Assembly (NCBI GenBank): GCA_937960895.1
Contig: CALCJD010000095.1
Span: 1 to 64,000 of the forward strand
Length of the DNA: 64,000 nucleotides
Direction of reading: 5' to 3'
DNA from: an uncultured Spartobacteria bacterium
GTDB taxonomy: Bacteria; Verrucomicrobiota; Verrucomicrobiia; Chthoniobacterales; Terrimicrobiaceae
Under the pieces are notes generated by a model. The model did no database searches. It had not been told where the DNA came from and saw only the letters and a list, made by a program, of their open reading frames with translations. Shown here in pieces: positions 49,817 to 59,275 of this stretch. The first letter of the stretch is position 1, and the number at the start of each line of letters is the position of its first letter. The translations under genes and the position numbers were made by a program.

Positions 49817-52800
49817 GCGGAAAAACAGACCGTCCTGCCGCGTTGGGGGTGCCGTTTAACGATCAGGGAAATCCGCGGAACGGCTGTCCGGCTCCCGCCT
49901 TCACGTTCACCGTCAACGGCCGACTTGTCGAAGTCCGGGATGTTTCACCGAACGAAAATCTCCTCAACTTCCTTCGCCGCTCCGGCCTGACCGGCAGCAA
50001 GGAGGGTTGCGGGGAGGGCGATTGCGGCGCGTGCTCCGTCCTTCTGCTCGACCGGGATGCCGCCGGCCGGCCGGCCTGGCGGTCCGTCAACAGCTGCCTG
50101 GCCCTGCTGCCCGCCATGGCCGGACGCGAAATCCGCACCGTCGAAGGCCTGTCGGAAAACGGCCGCCTGCATCCCGTGCAGGAAGCCATGGTGAAACACT
50201 ATGGGTCGCAGTGCGGCTACTGCACCCCGGGATTCGTGGCCTCGCTTTACGAAGGTTACCACCGCGACGACCTCGACTCCCCGGCCCGCATCGCCGACCA
50301 GCTTTGCGGCAATCTTTGCCGGTGCACCGGATATCGGTCCATCCGGGACGCCGCCTGCGAGCTGTTTCTCGGGAAGAACCGCTGTCCGCCCGCGCCCGCA
50401 TCCGCCACCGCCGAGCCGAACCCGCTCCCTCCGCTGGCCTACGCCGCCGGGTCCGGGCGGTTTTTCCGTCCGACCTCGCTGACCGAACTCTTCGACCTTC
50501 TGGACACACATCCCGAAGGCCGTCTGGTCGCCGGAGCCACGGAAATCGGCGTCGCCATCAACAAGCTGTTCCGGGAGTTTCCGGTTCTGATCAGCACCGA
50601 AGCCGTGCCCGAACTTCTCCGGATCGAAGCCACCCCGGACACCTGGCGCATCGGCGCGGCCGTTCCGCTCACGCGGATCGAAGACACGCTGCGCGGGGAA
50701 TTCGCCGCCTTGGATCAGATGCTGCCCCTCTTCGCGTCGCGGCAGATCCGTCATCGCGCCACCCTCGGCGGAAACCTCGCCACCGCCTCCCCCATCGGCG
50801 ACAGCGCCCCGGTGCTCATGGCGCTCGACGCGGTGATCGTCCTGGCCTCCCGCCAGGGGGAACGCTCCCTTCCCCTGCACGAGTTTTTCCCCGATTACCG
50901 CAAGACCGTGCTGCAGCCCGGGGAGATCATCCTGCGCGTCGAAATTCCCCGCCGGAAGGATTCGCAGAGCGCGTTTTACAAGGTCTCCAAGCGCCGGGAG
51001 ATGGACATCAGCATCGTCTCCGGGGCCTTTCGCATTGTCTGCCAAGACGGCCTCGTCACAGAGGCAAGGATTGTTTTTGGCGGGGTCGCCGCCACCACGC
51101 GCCGGGTCTTTGCCGCGGAGAAAATGGTCCTCGGGCGAAGGCTGGAGGACTCCCTCACCGACGTCTGCGCCCTTCTTGAACGCGAGTTCCGTCCACTCAC
51201 CGACGCGCGCGGTTCGGCCGCCTACCGCGCGGCGCTGGTGCCGAGTCTCTGGGAAAAATTCGTCCGCGGCGAACCCGGCGCCGCGCACGACGAGCCGGTC
51301 ACCTTCCATCCCACCACGCCCTGGACCGTCGGCGACGCCTCACGTTCCCTGCCGCACGACAGCGGAGTGGGTCATGTGACCGGCGAGGCCCGATACGTCG
51401 AGGATACCGCGCTCCGCCGGCCGATGCTGGAAATGTGGCCGTTGCTTTCCCCGTTCGCCCGCGCGCTCATCAAAAACATCGACACCTCCGAAGCGGAGAA
51501 AATTCCCGGCGTTGCTTGCGTCCTGCTCGCCCGGGACATTCCGGGGCAGAACAACGTCGGTCCCGTGCGCCACGACGAACCGGCCCTCGCCGACGGTGAA
51601 GTGTTTTACCACGGACAGGTTGTCGCCATGGTGGTGGGAACGGACAAGCGCCTCTGCCGCCGCGCCGCCCAGTCCATCAAGGTCGACTACGAACCGCTCG
51701 AACCCCTGCTCGGCATCCGGCAGGCCATGGAGGCGAATTCCTACCACACCGATCCCCACCGCCTCAGCCGCGGCGATGTCGGGACCGCCCTGCCCGCCGC
51801 GCCGCACCGTCTCACGGGAACGTTTGAGTTTGGCGGACAGGAACATTTTTACCTGGAAACCCACGCCGCCTGGGCCGAGGCCACCGACGACGGCGGCGTG
51901 CATGTCGTCTCCTCCACCCAGCATCCGAGCGAAATCCAGGCCGTCGTCGCCGAGGTGCTCGGCATCGCCCGGAACATGGTCGTGGTCGAGGCGCCGCGCA
52001 TGGGCGGGGGATTTGGCGGCAAGGAAACCCAGGGCAATCTCTGGGCGGCCCTCGCCGCGCTGGCCGCGCAAAAAACCGGACAGCCCGTCCGCATCCAGCT
52101 CGATCGTGACGTGGACATGACCGTCACCGGCAAGCGCCATCCATTCCTTGCGCAGTTCGACGTCGGTTACGACGACACCGGAAAACTGCTCGCCGCCCGC
52201 ATCGAACTCGTCTCCGACGGCGGCTGGTCGCTCGACCTTTCCCAGCCGGTCAACGACCGCGCACTCTACCACCTCGACAACGCATATTACATTCCGCACG
52301 TCGATTTTGTCGGACGGGTGGCCAAAACGAACACCGTGTCGCACACCGCGTTCCGCGGGTTCGGCGGGCCGCAGGGCATGCTTGTCATCGAGGAAATCCT
52401 CGGCCGGATCGCCCGCCGGCTCGGCCTGCCCCCGGAGGAGGTGCGGCGCCGCAATTTTTACCACGGGGAGGGCGAAACCAACACGACCCCCTACGGACAG
52501 GAAATCGAAAACAACCGCCTCGAGCGAATCTGGAACAAACTCCTGCAGGACTCCGATTACGCCCGCCGCCGCGCCGAGGTCGATGCGTGGAACGCGACGC
52601 ATCGCACGGTGAAACGCGGACTCGCCATCACGCCGGTGAAGTTCGGCATCTCCTTCACTTTCACGCCCTACAACCAGGCCGGCGCACTCGTGCTCGTCTA
52701 TCGCGACGGCACGGTGCAGATCAATCACGGCGGCACCGAAATGGGCCAGGGGCTGCACGCCAAAATCCGCGGCATCGCCATGCGGGCGCTCGGGCTGCCC

Positions 52801-53640
52801 GCCGAACGGATTCGCATCATGCCCACCCGCACCGACAAGGTGCCCAACACCTCGGCCACGGCCGCCAGTTGCGGATCGGACCTCAACGGCGCCGCGGTGG
52901 CCGATGCCTGCGGGCAGATTCTCGCCCGCCTCGCGCCCCTTGCCGCAAAAATGCTTGAGGCCCGCGCCGGGTCCACGGTGCGCGAGGACGAGATCGTCTG
53001 GAAAGACGGCCGGGCCTGCCGGGCCGTCGACGAGTCCGTCGCCATCCCGTTTGAGAATCTCACCGAACGCGCCTACCTGGAGCGCATCAGCCTCGCCGCC
53101 TCCGGCTACTACCGCACGCCCCTCATCCACTGGGACTGGAATGTCGGCAAAGGACGCCCGTTTCATTATTTCGCCTTCGGAGCGGCGGTCAGCGAAGTCG
53201 AAGTCGACGGCGCCACCGGCATGATGCAGGTGCGGCGCGTCGACATTCTCCACGACGTCGGATGCTCGCTCAATCCCGGCGTGGACCGCGGCCAGATCGA
53301 AGGCGGCTTCGTCCAGGGACTCGGCTGGCTCACCTGCGAGGAACTTGTCTGGGGCAAGGCCGGACAACTCCTCACCCACAGCGCCAGCACGTATCAGATT
53401 CCCGCCATCGGCAATGCGCCGGCCGATTTCCGCGTGCAATTGCTCGAGGAGGCCGGGCAACCGCGCACCATCGGACAAAGCAAGGCGGTCGGCGAACCGC
53501 CCTTCATGCTGGCCCTCTCCGTGCGCGAGGCGCTCCGCGACGCCGTCGGCCGGGAAACCCTGGCTTCTCCGGCCACCCCGGAGGCCGTCTTCCGCGCCCT
53601 GCATCCGGAAAGATTCTCCGCGGAACCCAACGCCTCCTGA
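49813..53640 (+). CDS. xdh: Single-chain xanthine dehydrogenase (2Fe-2S, FAD and molybdopterin domains)
   Basis: The 1275-residue protein joins what are usually two or three bacterial subunits. Residues 30-185 bind two [2Fe-2S] clusters (Cys66, 71, 74, 95; Cys134, 137, 169, 171). Residues about 210-480 form the FAD domain, with the VAGATEIGV loop. Residues about 510-1260 form the molybdopterin domain, with GGGFGGKETQ, the substrate-channel AFRGFGGPQ and the catalytic Glu in GEPPFML. It oxidises hypoxanthine and xanthine to urate. Length and order match eukaryotic XDH. The chain ends shortly after the GEPPFML region, as expected. Confidence 0.93.
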   Translation: MSGKTDRPAALGVPFNDQGNPRNGCPAPAFTFTVNGRLVEVRDVSPNENLLNFLRRSGLTGSKEGCGEGDCGACSVLLLDRDAAGRPAWRSVNSCLALLPAMAGREIRTVEGLSENGRLHPVQEAMVKHYGSQCGYCTPGFVASLYEGYHRDDLDSPARIADQLCGNLCRCTGYRSIRDAACELFLGKNRCPPAPASATAEPNPLPPLAYAAGSGRFFRPTSLTELFDLLDTHPEGRLVAGATEIGVAINKLFREFPVLISTEAVPELLRIEATPDTWRIGAAVPLTRIEDTLRGEFAALDQMLPLFASRQIRHRATLGGNLATASPIGDSAPVLMALDAVIVLASRQGERSLPLHEFFPDYRKTVLQPGEIILRVEIPRRKDSQSAFYKVSKRREMDISIVSGAFRIVCQDGLVTEARIVFGGVAATTRRVFAAEKMVLGRRLEDSLTDVCALLEREFRPLTDARGSAAYRAALVPSLWEKFVRGEPGAAHDEPVTFHPTTPWTVGDASRSLPHDSGVGHVTGEARYVEDTALRRPMLEMWPLLSPFARALIKNIDTSEAEKIPGVACVLLARDIPGQNNVGPVRHDEPALADGEVFYHGQVVAMVVGTDKRLCRRAAQSIKVDYEPLEPLLGIRQAMEANSYHTDPHRLSRGDVGTALPAAPHRLTGTFEFGGQEHFYLETHAAWAEATDDGGVHVVSSTQHPSEIQAVVAEVLGIARNMVVVEAPRMGGGFGGKETQGNLWAALAALAAQKTGQPVRIQLDRDVDMTVTGKRHPFLAQFDVGYDDTGKLLAARIELVSDGGWSLDLSQPVNDRALYHLDNAYYIPHVDFVGRVAKTNTVSHTAFRGFGGPQGMLVIEEILGRIARRLGLPPEEVRRRNFYHGEGETNTTPYGQEIENNRLERIWNKLLQDSDYARRRAEVDAWNATHRTVKRGLAITPVKFGISFTFTPYNQAGALVLVYRDGTVQINHGGTEMGQGLHAKIRGIAMRALGLPAERIRIMPTRTDKVPNTSATAASCGSDLNGAAVADACGQILARLAPLAAKMLEARAGSTVREDEIVWKDGRACRAVDESVAIPFENLTERAYLERISLAASGYYRTPLIHWDWNVGKGRPFHYFAFGAAVSEVEVDGATGMMQVRRVDILHDVGCSLNPGVDRGQIEGGFVQGLGWLTCEELVWGKAGQLLTHSASTYQIPAIGNAPADFRVQLLEEAGQPRTIGQSKAVGEPPFMLALSVREALRDAVGRETLASPATPEAVFRALHPERFSAEPNAS

Positions 53641-53706
53641 CCAGGGACACCCCATCCGCCGGACGGCCCCGATTTGCATTCCGTCCGTCATGACATACCG
53701 TTCGGT

Positions 53707-54696
53707 ATGAAAATCGTTCCCATTGTCGACGAAAGCGGGGTTCCTCCCGCCCCGGCGGCGGTGCCGGCGGTGCAGGACGACGGGCTTCTGGACGCCTACT
53801 CCGCCGCCGTGGTTCGGGCTGTGGAAACGGCCGGTCCGGCCGTGGTGCATGTGCAGGCCGAATTTTCGGGCCCGGCCGGATCGGGCAGCGGCTTTGTGCT
53901 GTCCCCCGACGGGTTTGTCATGACCAACAGCCACGTCATTCATGGCGCGAGGCGGATTCTGGTGCAGACCCTCGAAGGCCGCCGTGTGCCGGCCCACCTG
54001 GTGGGGGACGATCCCGACACGGACCTCGCCGTTCTGCGCATCGACGCGCCCGGATTGCGGCACGTCCGGTTCGCCCAATCGCAGAACGTGCGCGTCGGAC
54101 AGATCGCCATTGCCATCGGCAATCCGCTTGGCTTTGAGAGCACCGTCACCGCCGGTATCGTCAGCGCCCTGGGCCGCACCTTTCCGTCAAAAACCGGACG
54201 CCTCATCGACAATGTCATTCAAACCGATGCGCCGCTGAATCCGGGAAATTCCGGCGGACCGCTTGTGAACATCCGGGGCGAGGTGATCGGCGTCAACACG
54301 GCGATCATCGCCACCGCGCAGGGCATCTGTTTTGCCATCGGCTCCCGGACGGCGGAATTCGTCGCCAGCTGGTTGATCAAGGACGGACGCATCCGGCGCG
54401 GACACCTGGGCGTGGCCGGCCAGGACGCCCCGGTCTACGAACCCCTCGCCCGGCGCCTCAAGCTGACCCAGAAATCCGGCGTTCGTGTGCAGGAGGTCTT
54501 GCGCGGTTCGCCCGCGGAGGAGGCCGGTCTCCGACCCGGCGATCTGATCCTCTGGTTCAACCACGAAATCGTCTCGTCCGTGCACGACCTGCACCGTCTG
54601 CTCGTCGGCGATGGGATCGACGCCCGGGCAAGGCTCACCGTCCTGCGCGAAGGCCGGATCGAACACCTCTGGATCACGCCGCGCGAGCGGAGGTGA
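53707..54696 (+). CDS. S1C (DegP/HtrA-type) protease with PDZ domain, no visible signal peptide
   Basis: The 329-residue protein has the HtrA catalytic triad His76 (MTNSHVIHG), Asp106 (DTDLAVLRI) and Ser182 (NPGNSGGPL), followed by one PDZ domain (about 245-325). Family members remove damaged proteins. The first 40 residues are not hydrophobic, so the enzyme is probably cytoplasmic, unlike DegP. The start at 53707 is chosen because a longer in-frame Met (53674) adds only 11 residues without a membrane segment. It lies 66 bp after xdh. Confidence 0.87.
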   Translation: MKIVPIVDESGVPPAPAAVPAVQDDGLLDAYSAAVVRAVETAGPAVVHVQAEFSGPAGSGSGFVLSPDGFVMTNSHVIHGARRILVQTLEGRRVPAHLVGDDPDTDLAVLRIDAPGLRHVRFAQSQNVRVGQIAIAIGNPLGFESTVTAGIVSALGRTFPSKTGRLIDNVIQTDAPLNPGNSGGPLVNIRGEVIGVNTAIIATAQGICFAIGSRTAEFVASWLIKDGRIRRGHLGVAGQDAPVYEPLARRLKLTQKSGVRVQEVLRGSPAEEAGLRPGDLILWFNHEIVSSVHDLHRLLVGDGIDARARLTVLREGRIEHLWITPRERR

Positions 54697-54783
54697 TTGC
54701 CCCCGCGTTTTCCGCCGGACAACAACCGGAGACTTTCGCCCTTTGCGCAACCGGCGCGTGAGCGCTATCGTGCGGGCCACCGC

Positions 54784-55701
54784 GTGAAAAAAGGGCTCCT
54801 CATCCACAACCCCCGGGCGGGAAGCCATACCGACGGACTGTTGCCCGTCCTCACCGCGGCGCTCCCGGACGCCGAGGTCCTCGCGGTCGACGAAGCGGGC
54901 GACGTGACAGCGCGTGCCCGGCAAGCCGCGTGGGTGGCGGTCGCCGGCGGCGACGGCACCGTTGAAAGCATCGCCGCGGCATTGATCGGAACCGACGTCC
55001 CCCTGGGAATCATTCCGGCCGGCACCTACAACAATCTCGCCCGCAGCCTCGGCATCCCCTCCGATCCCGCGGAGGCCTGCGAGGTGGTTCGGACCGGACG
55101 CCCCACGCCCACCGACGTCGGATTCGCCAACGGGAAACCCTTTTTCGAATGCCTCGGATCCGGACTCGACGCGGCACTGTATCCGCTGGGCGAAGAAATC
55201 AAATCCGGCCGGCCGGACCGCTGGATCGACCTGCTGCGCAAAGCCTGGCGGTATCGGCGTCAGCGTTTCCAACTGACCCTGGACCGCCCCGTTCGCGAGG
55301 CCCTTGTGCGGGGTGCGCCCAACGAGAGCCGGCTCGTGCATCTTTTGAGGCGGAAGCGCAGCGGGCAGATTCTGCTGTCCGCGCTGATGGTGGTCGTTTC
55401 GAACGGACCGTATTTCGGCATGAACTTCCACGTCGCCCCGCATGCGCGTCCCGACGACGGCCATCTCACCGTCACCGTGTTCAGCCGCTACAGCAAGCTG
55501 CAGCTTTGGTGGCACTTTCTGTCGATCGCCCACGGACGGCGGGAATACCGCCCGACGACCGTCGCCTTTTGCGTCCGCAAGCTCCGGATCTCCGGTCCGC
55601 GTCCCCTGCCCGTGCATCTGGACGGACATCCCGAAAAGGAATTGTGGCCTCTGGACATCGAATGTCGTAAAGGCGCGATTCGGATTTTTCGCAAAGCATG
55701 A
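54784..55701 (+). CDS. Diacylglycerol-kinase-family lipid kinase (YegS/DagK-like)
   Basis: The 305-residue protein has the lipid-kinase GGDGT motif at 55-59 and the PAGTYNNLARSL substrate loop at about 78-89, followed by the beta-rich C-terminal domain. It phosphorylates diacylglycerol, ceramide or a related lipid. GTG at 54784 is the likely start; an ATG 29 codons upstream lacks family similarity. It overlaps the cupin gene by 4 bp. Confidence 0.87.
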   Translation: MKKGLLIHNPRAGSHTDGLLPVLTAALPDAEVLAVDEAGDVTARARQAAWVAVAGGDGTVESIAAALIGTDVPLGIIPAGTYNNLARSLGIPSDPAEACEVVRTGRPTPTDVGFANGKPFFECLGSGLDAALYPLGEEIKSGRPDRWIDLLRKAWRYRRQRFQLTLDRPVREALVRGAPNESRLVHLLRRKRSGQILLSALMVVVSNGPYFGMNFHVAPHARPDDGHLTVTVFSRYSKLQLWWHFLSIAHGRREYRPTTVAFCVRKLRISGPRPLPVHLDGHPEKELWPLDIECRKGAIRIFRKA

Positions 55702-56030
55702 ACGGAGCCTTTTTTCGCAACCTTCCGGACGCCTCCCGGGACGAGCGGTTTGAAACGCTTTGTCAGGCCGCCGGATTTCGCATCGAGCGCATTGTTTCCA
55801 ACGGCCAGAGTTCGCCGGAGGGATTCTGGTATGATCAGGACTGGGACGAATGGGTGATGGTCCTGCGCGGAACGGCGACGCTGCGCCTTCGGGATCCGGA
55901 CGAAACCCTCCGCCTTGCCGAAGGCGACTGGGCCCTGCTTCCGGCACACCGGAAACACCGGGTCGAATCGACCTCGCAGGAACCTCCCACGGTCTGGCTG
56001 GCGGTGCACGGCCACCGGATCACGTCGTAA
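55698..56030 (+). CDS. Small single-cupin protein
   Basis: The 110-residue protein has one cupin beta-barrel with the motifs WDEWVMVLRGTATLRL (about 49-64) and EGDWALLPAHRKHRV (about 75-89). Glu and His residues there can bind a metal. Substrate unknown; such proteins may be small dioxygenases, isomerases or binding proteins. It overlaps the lipid-kinase gene (ATGA) and is followed 4 bp later by the frameshifted nucleotide cyclase gene. Confidence 0.75.
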   Translation: MNGAFFRNLPDASRDERFETLCQAAGFRIERIVSNGQSSPEGFWYDQDWDEWVMVLRGTATLRLRDPDETLRLAEGDWALLPAHRKHRVESTSQEPPTVWLAVHGHRITS

Positions 56031-56034
56031 CATC

Positions 56035-57322
56035 ATGTCCTCCACCTCATCCTCGACCCTCGACGCCGCGCTCCGCGAACACCTTGTGCCTCGCCAGGCG
56101 CGGGCGGAATTCACCAGCAGCGCCATTTTCTGCAGCACGGCCTTCCTCATTTTCGGCATGGTCTCCGCGCTCGGATTCATCCGGGGGTTTGCCGCGCTGC
56201 CGGTCATTCAGGTCACCTTTCTCCTCTTCATCGGAACCCTCACGGTCCTGGCCCTGCTCGCCCGCCGCAGCTGGTGGCATCCCGCCCTGCCCTTCCTCAA
56301 CAGCGGAATCCAGATCACCCTGCTTTCCCTCTTTCTGGCCATCGCCGGACGCGAAAAAGGCGCCGAGTTCGCCCTCTCGACCATCCTGCCGATGATGTAT
56401 TGCCTTGCCATCGCGATCACCGCCTTCCGGCTCGATCCGCGACTCTGCATCTTCGCCGGACTCGCCTCGGCCGCCGGTCTGGCCCTGGCGTACGGCCTCG
56501 CCATGCGGCCGGGTCTCACCCCGGAAGTCCTCCACCACAATCCGCTGCTCAGCTGGCCGTCCGTAGTCGGCCGGAGCGTGGTTCTTTTCGCCATCGGCGG
56601 AGCCTGCGCGGTGGCGGCCGGTTCGCTGCGGACCCAGATGAAAGAGACCGCGGACGACCGGAAACGCATCGATCTGCTCGAGCGCACCTTCGGGCGGCTC
56701 GTCGCGCCGGAGGTGGCGCGTCAGATCCTGGAGAACGAGGACTGGATGCGGCCGGCCCGGCGGGACGCCGTCGTGATGTTTGCCGACCTCAAAAGATTCA
56801 CGAAATTCTCGGAGAGCCGGACTCCCGAGCAGGTCGCCGATTTTCTCAACCTGCTGGAGCATTGCCGCCGATGTGGGGGAGCGCCACGGGGGCGTGATCA
56901 ACAAATACATGGGGGACGGATTTCTCGCCGTCTTCGGCGTCCCCCTCGAGCTCGCCGACGCCGAGGAGGCCGCCGCCAAAACCGCCGTCGCCCTGCAGCA
57001 GGAAATGGCGTCCGTGCTCGCGGAGGAAAACCTCGAGCTCTGCCTCGGCCTCCACGCCGGACCCATGATCGTCGGCGGCATCGGATCCGAGTCCCGCTGC
57101 GAATTTACCGTGATCGGCTCCACGGTCAACCTCGCCTCCCGTCTCGAAACGCTCAACCGCACCCTGTCCACCCGGTGCCTCACCACGGAAAGCATCGCCG
57201 GAAAAATCGCCAATTCCTGGGAGGTGGCCCACCACGGCGGCCAGCGCGTCAAGGGTGTCGCCCGCGAGGTCAATGCGTTTGAACTGCGCGGACGAAAGGG
57301 CGAATCCGGCGGGGAATCCTGA
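56035..57322 (+). pseudogene. Class III adenylate/guanylate cyclase with a frameshift
   Basis: Frame 1 gives a membrane-sensor part (about six helices, residues 26-205) and the first half of the cyclase domain, ending in FADLKRFTKFSESRTPEQVADFLNLLE. Frame 2 continues from about 56862 with AADVGERHGG, NKYMGDGFLAVFG and the rest to 57322. The domain is complete when the two frames are joined; one base must be removed (or two added). The site lies between 56855 and 56880; a G5 run at 56875-56879 is one candidate. Read as is, the protein loses its second catalytic Asp. A sequencing or assembly error cannot be excluded. Confidence 0.85.
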
Positions 57323-57360
57323 CCGGGCAAACGGTTCCTCCCGCCAACCTTCGCAGCCCG

Positions 57361-57861
57361 CTACTCGGACTGCAGCCGGCTCAGCAGGGCGGCGCGCACT
57401 TCGGCCATCTCGGCCTCGTCCATCAATTTCCGGGTCACGACCCGCAGCCGTCGGCTCAGCATGGACGCCACGCCGATAACGATCTGGGCGCCGGCCACCG
57501 GATAGTTGCTGATGAATTGTTCGATGTCCGCGCGGGTGGCCACCCAGTATTGCGCCGGTTCGATGACCACCACCGAGCAGACCGCGCTGCCGGGATCAAA
57601 GAGGTCGACCTCGCCGACCCACTCCCCTTTTTGAATCGTGCCCAGAAGCACATCACGGGAACCGTCGTGGCGGACCGCATGAAGCAGGCCGCTGAGGACG
57701 TAAAACAGTTTGCCGTGCGACTCGCCCTGTTTGATGAGCACTTCGCCGCGGTCGGCACGGTGAAATTCTCCATAGGTGCTGAGGGTGTCGCGGTCCTCCC
57801 TGGACAGCTGGGCAACCAGGCCCACGGCGGGAAGTTGAGGGCTGACGAGTTCTTCCGACAT
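57361..57861 (-). CDS. Cyclic-nucleotide-binding domain protein
   Basis: The 166-residue protein is a stand-alone CRP/Fnr-type cNMP-binding domain. It has the GEVLIKQGESHGKLFYVLSG strand set and the phosphate-cassette region GEWVGEVDLFDPGSAVCSVV. The C-terminal helix shows no HTH. It converges on the frameshifted cyclase gene 38 bp away, so both probably belong to one signalling pair. The start at 57861 (MSEELV) is preferred over 57873, four codons upstream. Confidence 0.85.
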   Translation of the reverse strand: MSEELVSPQLPAVGLVAQLSREDRDTLSTYGEFHRADRGEVLIKQGESHGKLFYVLSGLLHAVRHDGSRDVLLGTIQKGEWVGEVDLFDPGSAVCSVVVIEPAQYWVATRADIEQFISNYPVAGAQIVIGVASMLSRRLRVVTRKLMDEAEMAEVRAALLSRLQSE

Positions 57862-57927
57862 GGCCCTCCCCATACCGCGTCTCCGCCGGACTGGCGATCC
57901 TTTTTGTCAACCGGTCGACCGCGGATG

Positions 57928-59058
57928 TCAGGCCCCGTGGAGAAACGCCCAGTCGAGGGGAACGGCCACCTCCGCGCGATTTTTCCCCCGCAGAACGATT
58001 CCGCCCTCCTTCCGGTCGATGCGGGTCACCGTTTCAAAGCCGTCGGGCACGGCGGCCACCCCCATGATGACACTGACCACGAGCGGGCGGCGCGGACTCA
58101 GCCGCGCCACGGTGGGGATGCCGCGCGCCGCCACGGCATTGGGCGCCGCGGATTCCGCCAGTCCGTCGTGAAAGTGCCCAGTGATTTCCTCCAGTCCGAG
58201 CACGCCCCGATGACGGCCGTTCCAGGGGGCGTAATGGCGGCCGCCATTGCTGTGCCAGAGAACCGTCGACGCCAGCACACGCGGGTCCTTGAGCGAATAC
58301 CAGACGTAACGCTCACCGGGAAAAACCACGGCGGTCCAGGCAAAATCATCCCCCGGCCGCGCGCTCACCATGGCGAGGTCTTCGAAACCCTCGCGGGCCG
58401 GGTAACGCGTCAGGTCGGCCAACCCGCCGTTTGCCATCGGCACCCGCGCCAGCGTCCGAAAATGCGCCCCGGGCCTGAGGGAGGTATAACCCCCTTCCTC
58501 CGGCTTTTCGAAAATTCCGGGATACACCTGTCCGCCCACAATCGGGCTCGTGCTGATGCGGCCGCCCGACTCCGGAAACCTCAGGGTTGCGTGATGCCCG
58601 AAGGGCATGGGACCCGACGCGCCCCTGACCACATGACGGCAATAGACCGCCGTATGGCCGTCCACCAGACGGATCAATTTGTCCACGCGCCCCTTGCGAA
58701 CGGTCAGGTCCATGTGCAGATGCAGTTGCCTTTCGGCGCCGTCCTGCAGGAAACGGTCAAACCTCCAGCGTCCATTCGCCGTTTCCCCGTGGGGAGGATG
58801 GTTCTCCCCGCGCCAGGGGCGCGCGTTTCCCCCAAAGGGGAAGCAGAAAAAATCCCCCCGCAGCACCTGCAGCAGGGGCGGAAATTTCGGGCCGATTCCC
58901 TCGTTGGCCCAGGGCGCGATCTGGAAGGGTTGCACACGCCGGCGGCCGACCCGGAATTCCACCGGAGCCAAATGTCCCCCCAGGCGGGTCACCGCGGCGT
59001 CGACACAATCCGAGGAAATCGACCAGGAGGGCTGGGAGGCAATGGTGGAGAGTTTCAT
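57928..59058 (-). CDS. Unrecognised 376-residue protein, possible galactose-mutarotase-like fold
   Basis: The protein has no signal peptide and is mostly beta. It contains a GDFFCFPFGGNARP segment (about 69-82) and, soon after, NHPPHGETANGRW, a His-rich pattern that resembles the active-site region of aldose-1-epimerase-type proteins. Other Trp-rich motifs occur near 265-285. I cannot name a function. It stands between the cNMP-binding gene and the divergent tex gene, 217 bp away. Confidence 0.55.
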   Translation of the reverse strand: MKLSTIASQPSWSISSDCVDAAVTRLGGHLAPVEFRVGRRRVQPFQIAPWANEGIGPKFPPLLQVLRGDFFCFPFGGNARPWRGENHPPHGETANGRWRFDRFLQDGAERQLHLHMDLTVRKGRVDKLIRLVDGHTAVYCRHVVRGASGPMPFGHHATLRFPESGGRISTSPIVGGQVYPGIFEKPEEGGYTSLRPGAHFRTLARVPMANGGLADLTRYPAREGFEDLAMVSARPGDDFAWTAVVFPGERYVWYSLKDPRVLASTVLWHSNGGRHYAPWNGRHRGVLGLEEITGHFHDGLAESAAPNAVAARGIPTVARLSPRRPLVVSVIMGVAAVPDGFETVTRIDRKEGGIVLRGKNRAEVAVPLDWAFLHGA

Positions 59059-59275
59059 GAAACGTCACCCATACCCGGCGGCCGGACCGGCGGCCAGCCG
59101 GAAATCGGGCCGGGGCGTCCCCCGGGGGACCCCAAAAATCCGGAAGCCCGGACCGGTCGGGCGGGGAAACCCTCCCCGCATTTTTCGGCCTGATGTTCAG
59201 GGCCTCGGCGCGGGGCCGGACCTTCGGCCATTGACTCCCCGTTTTTTCTCCGCATCATTCCCCGCCACTCTCCGA

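Noticed and set aside
51340..54078. 912-codon minus-strand open frame
   Set aside because: It is antisense to xdh and the protease; no recognisable domain, and the plus-strand frame carries all family motifs.
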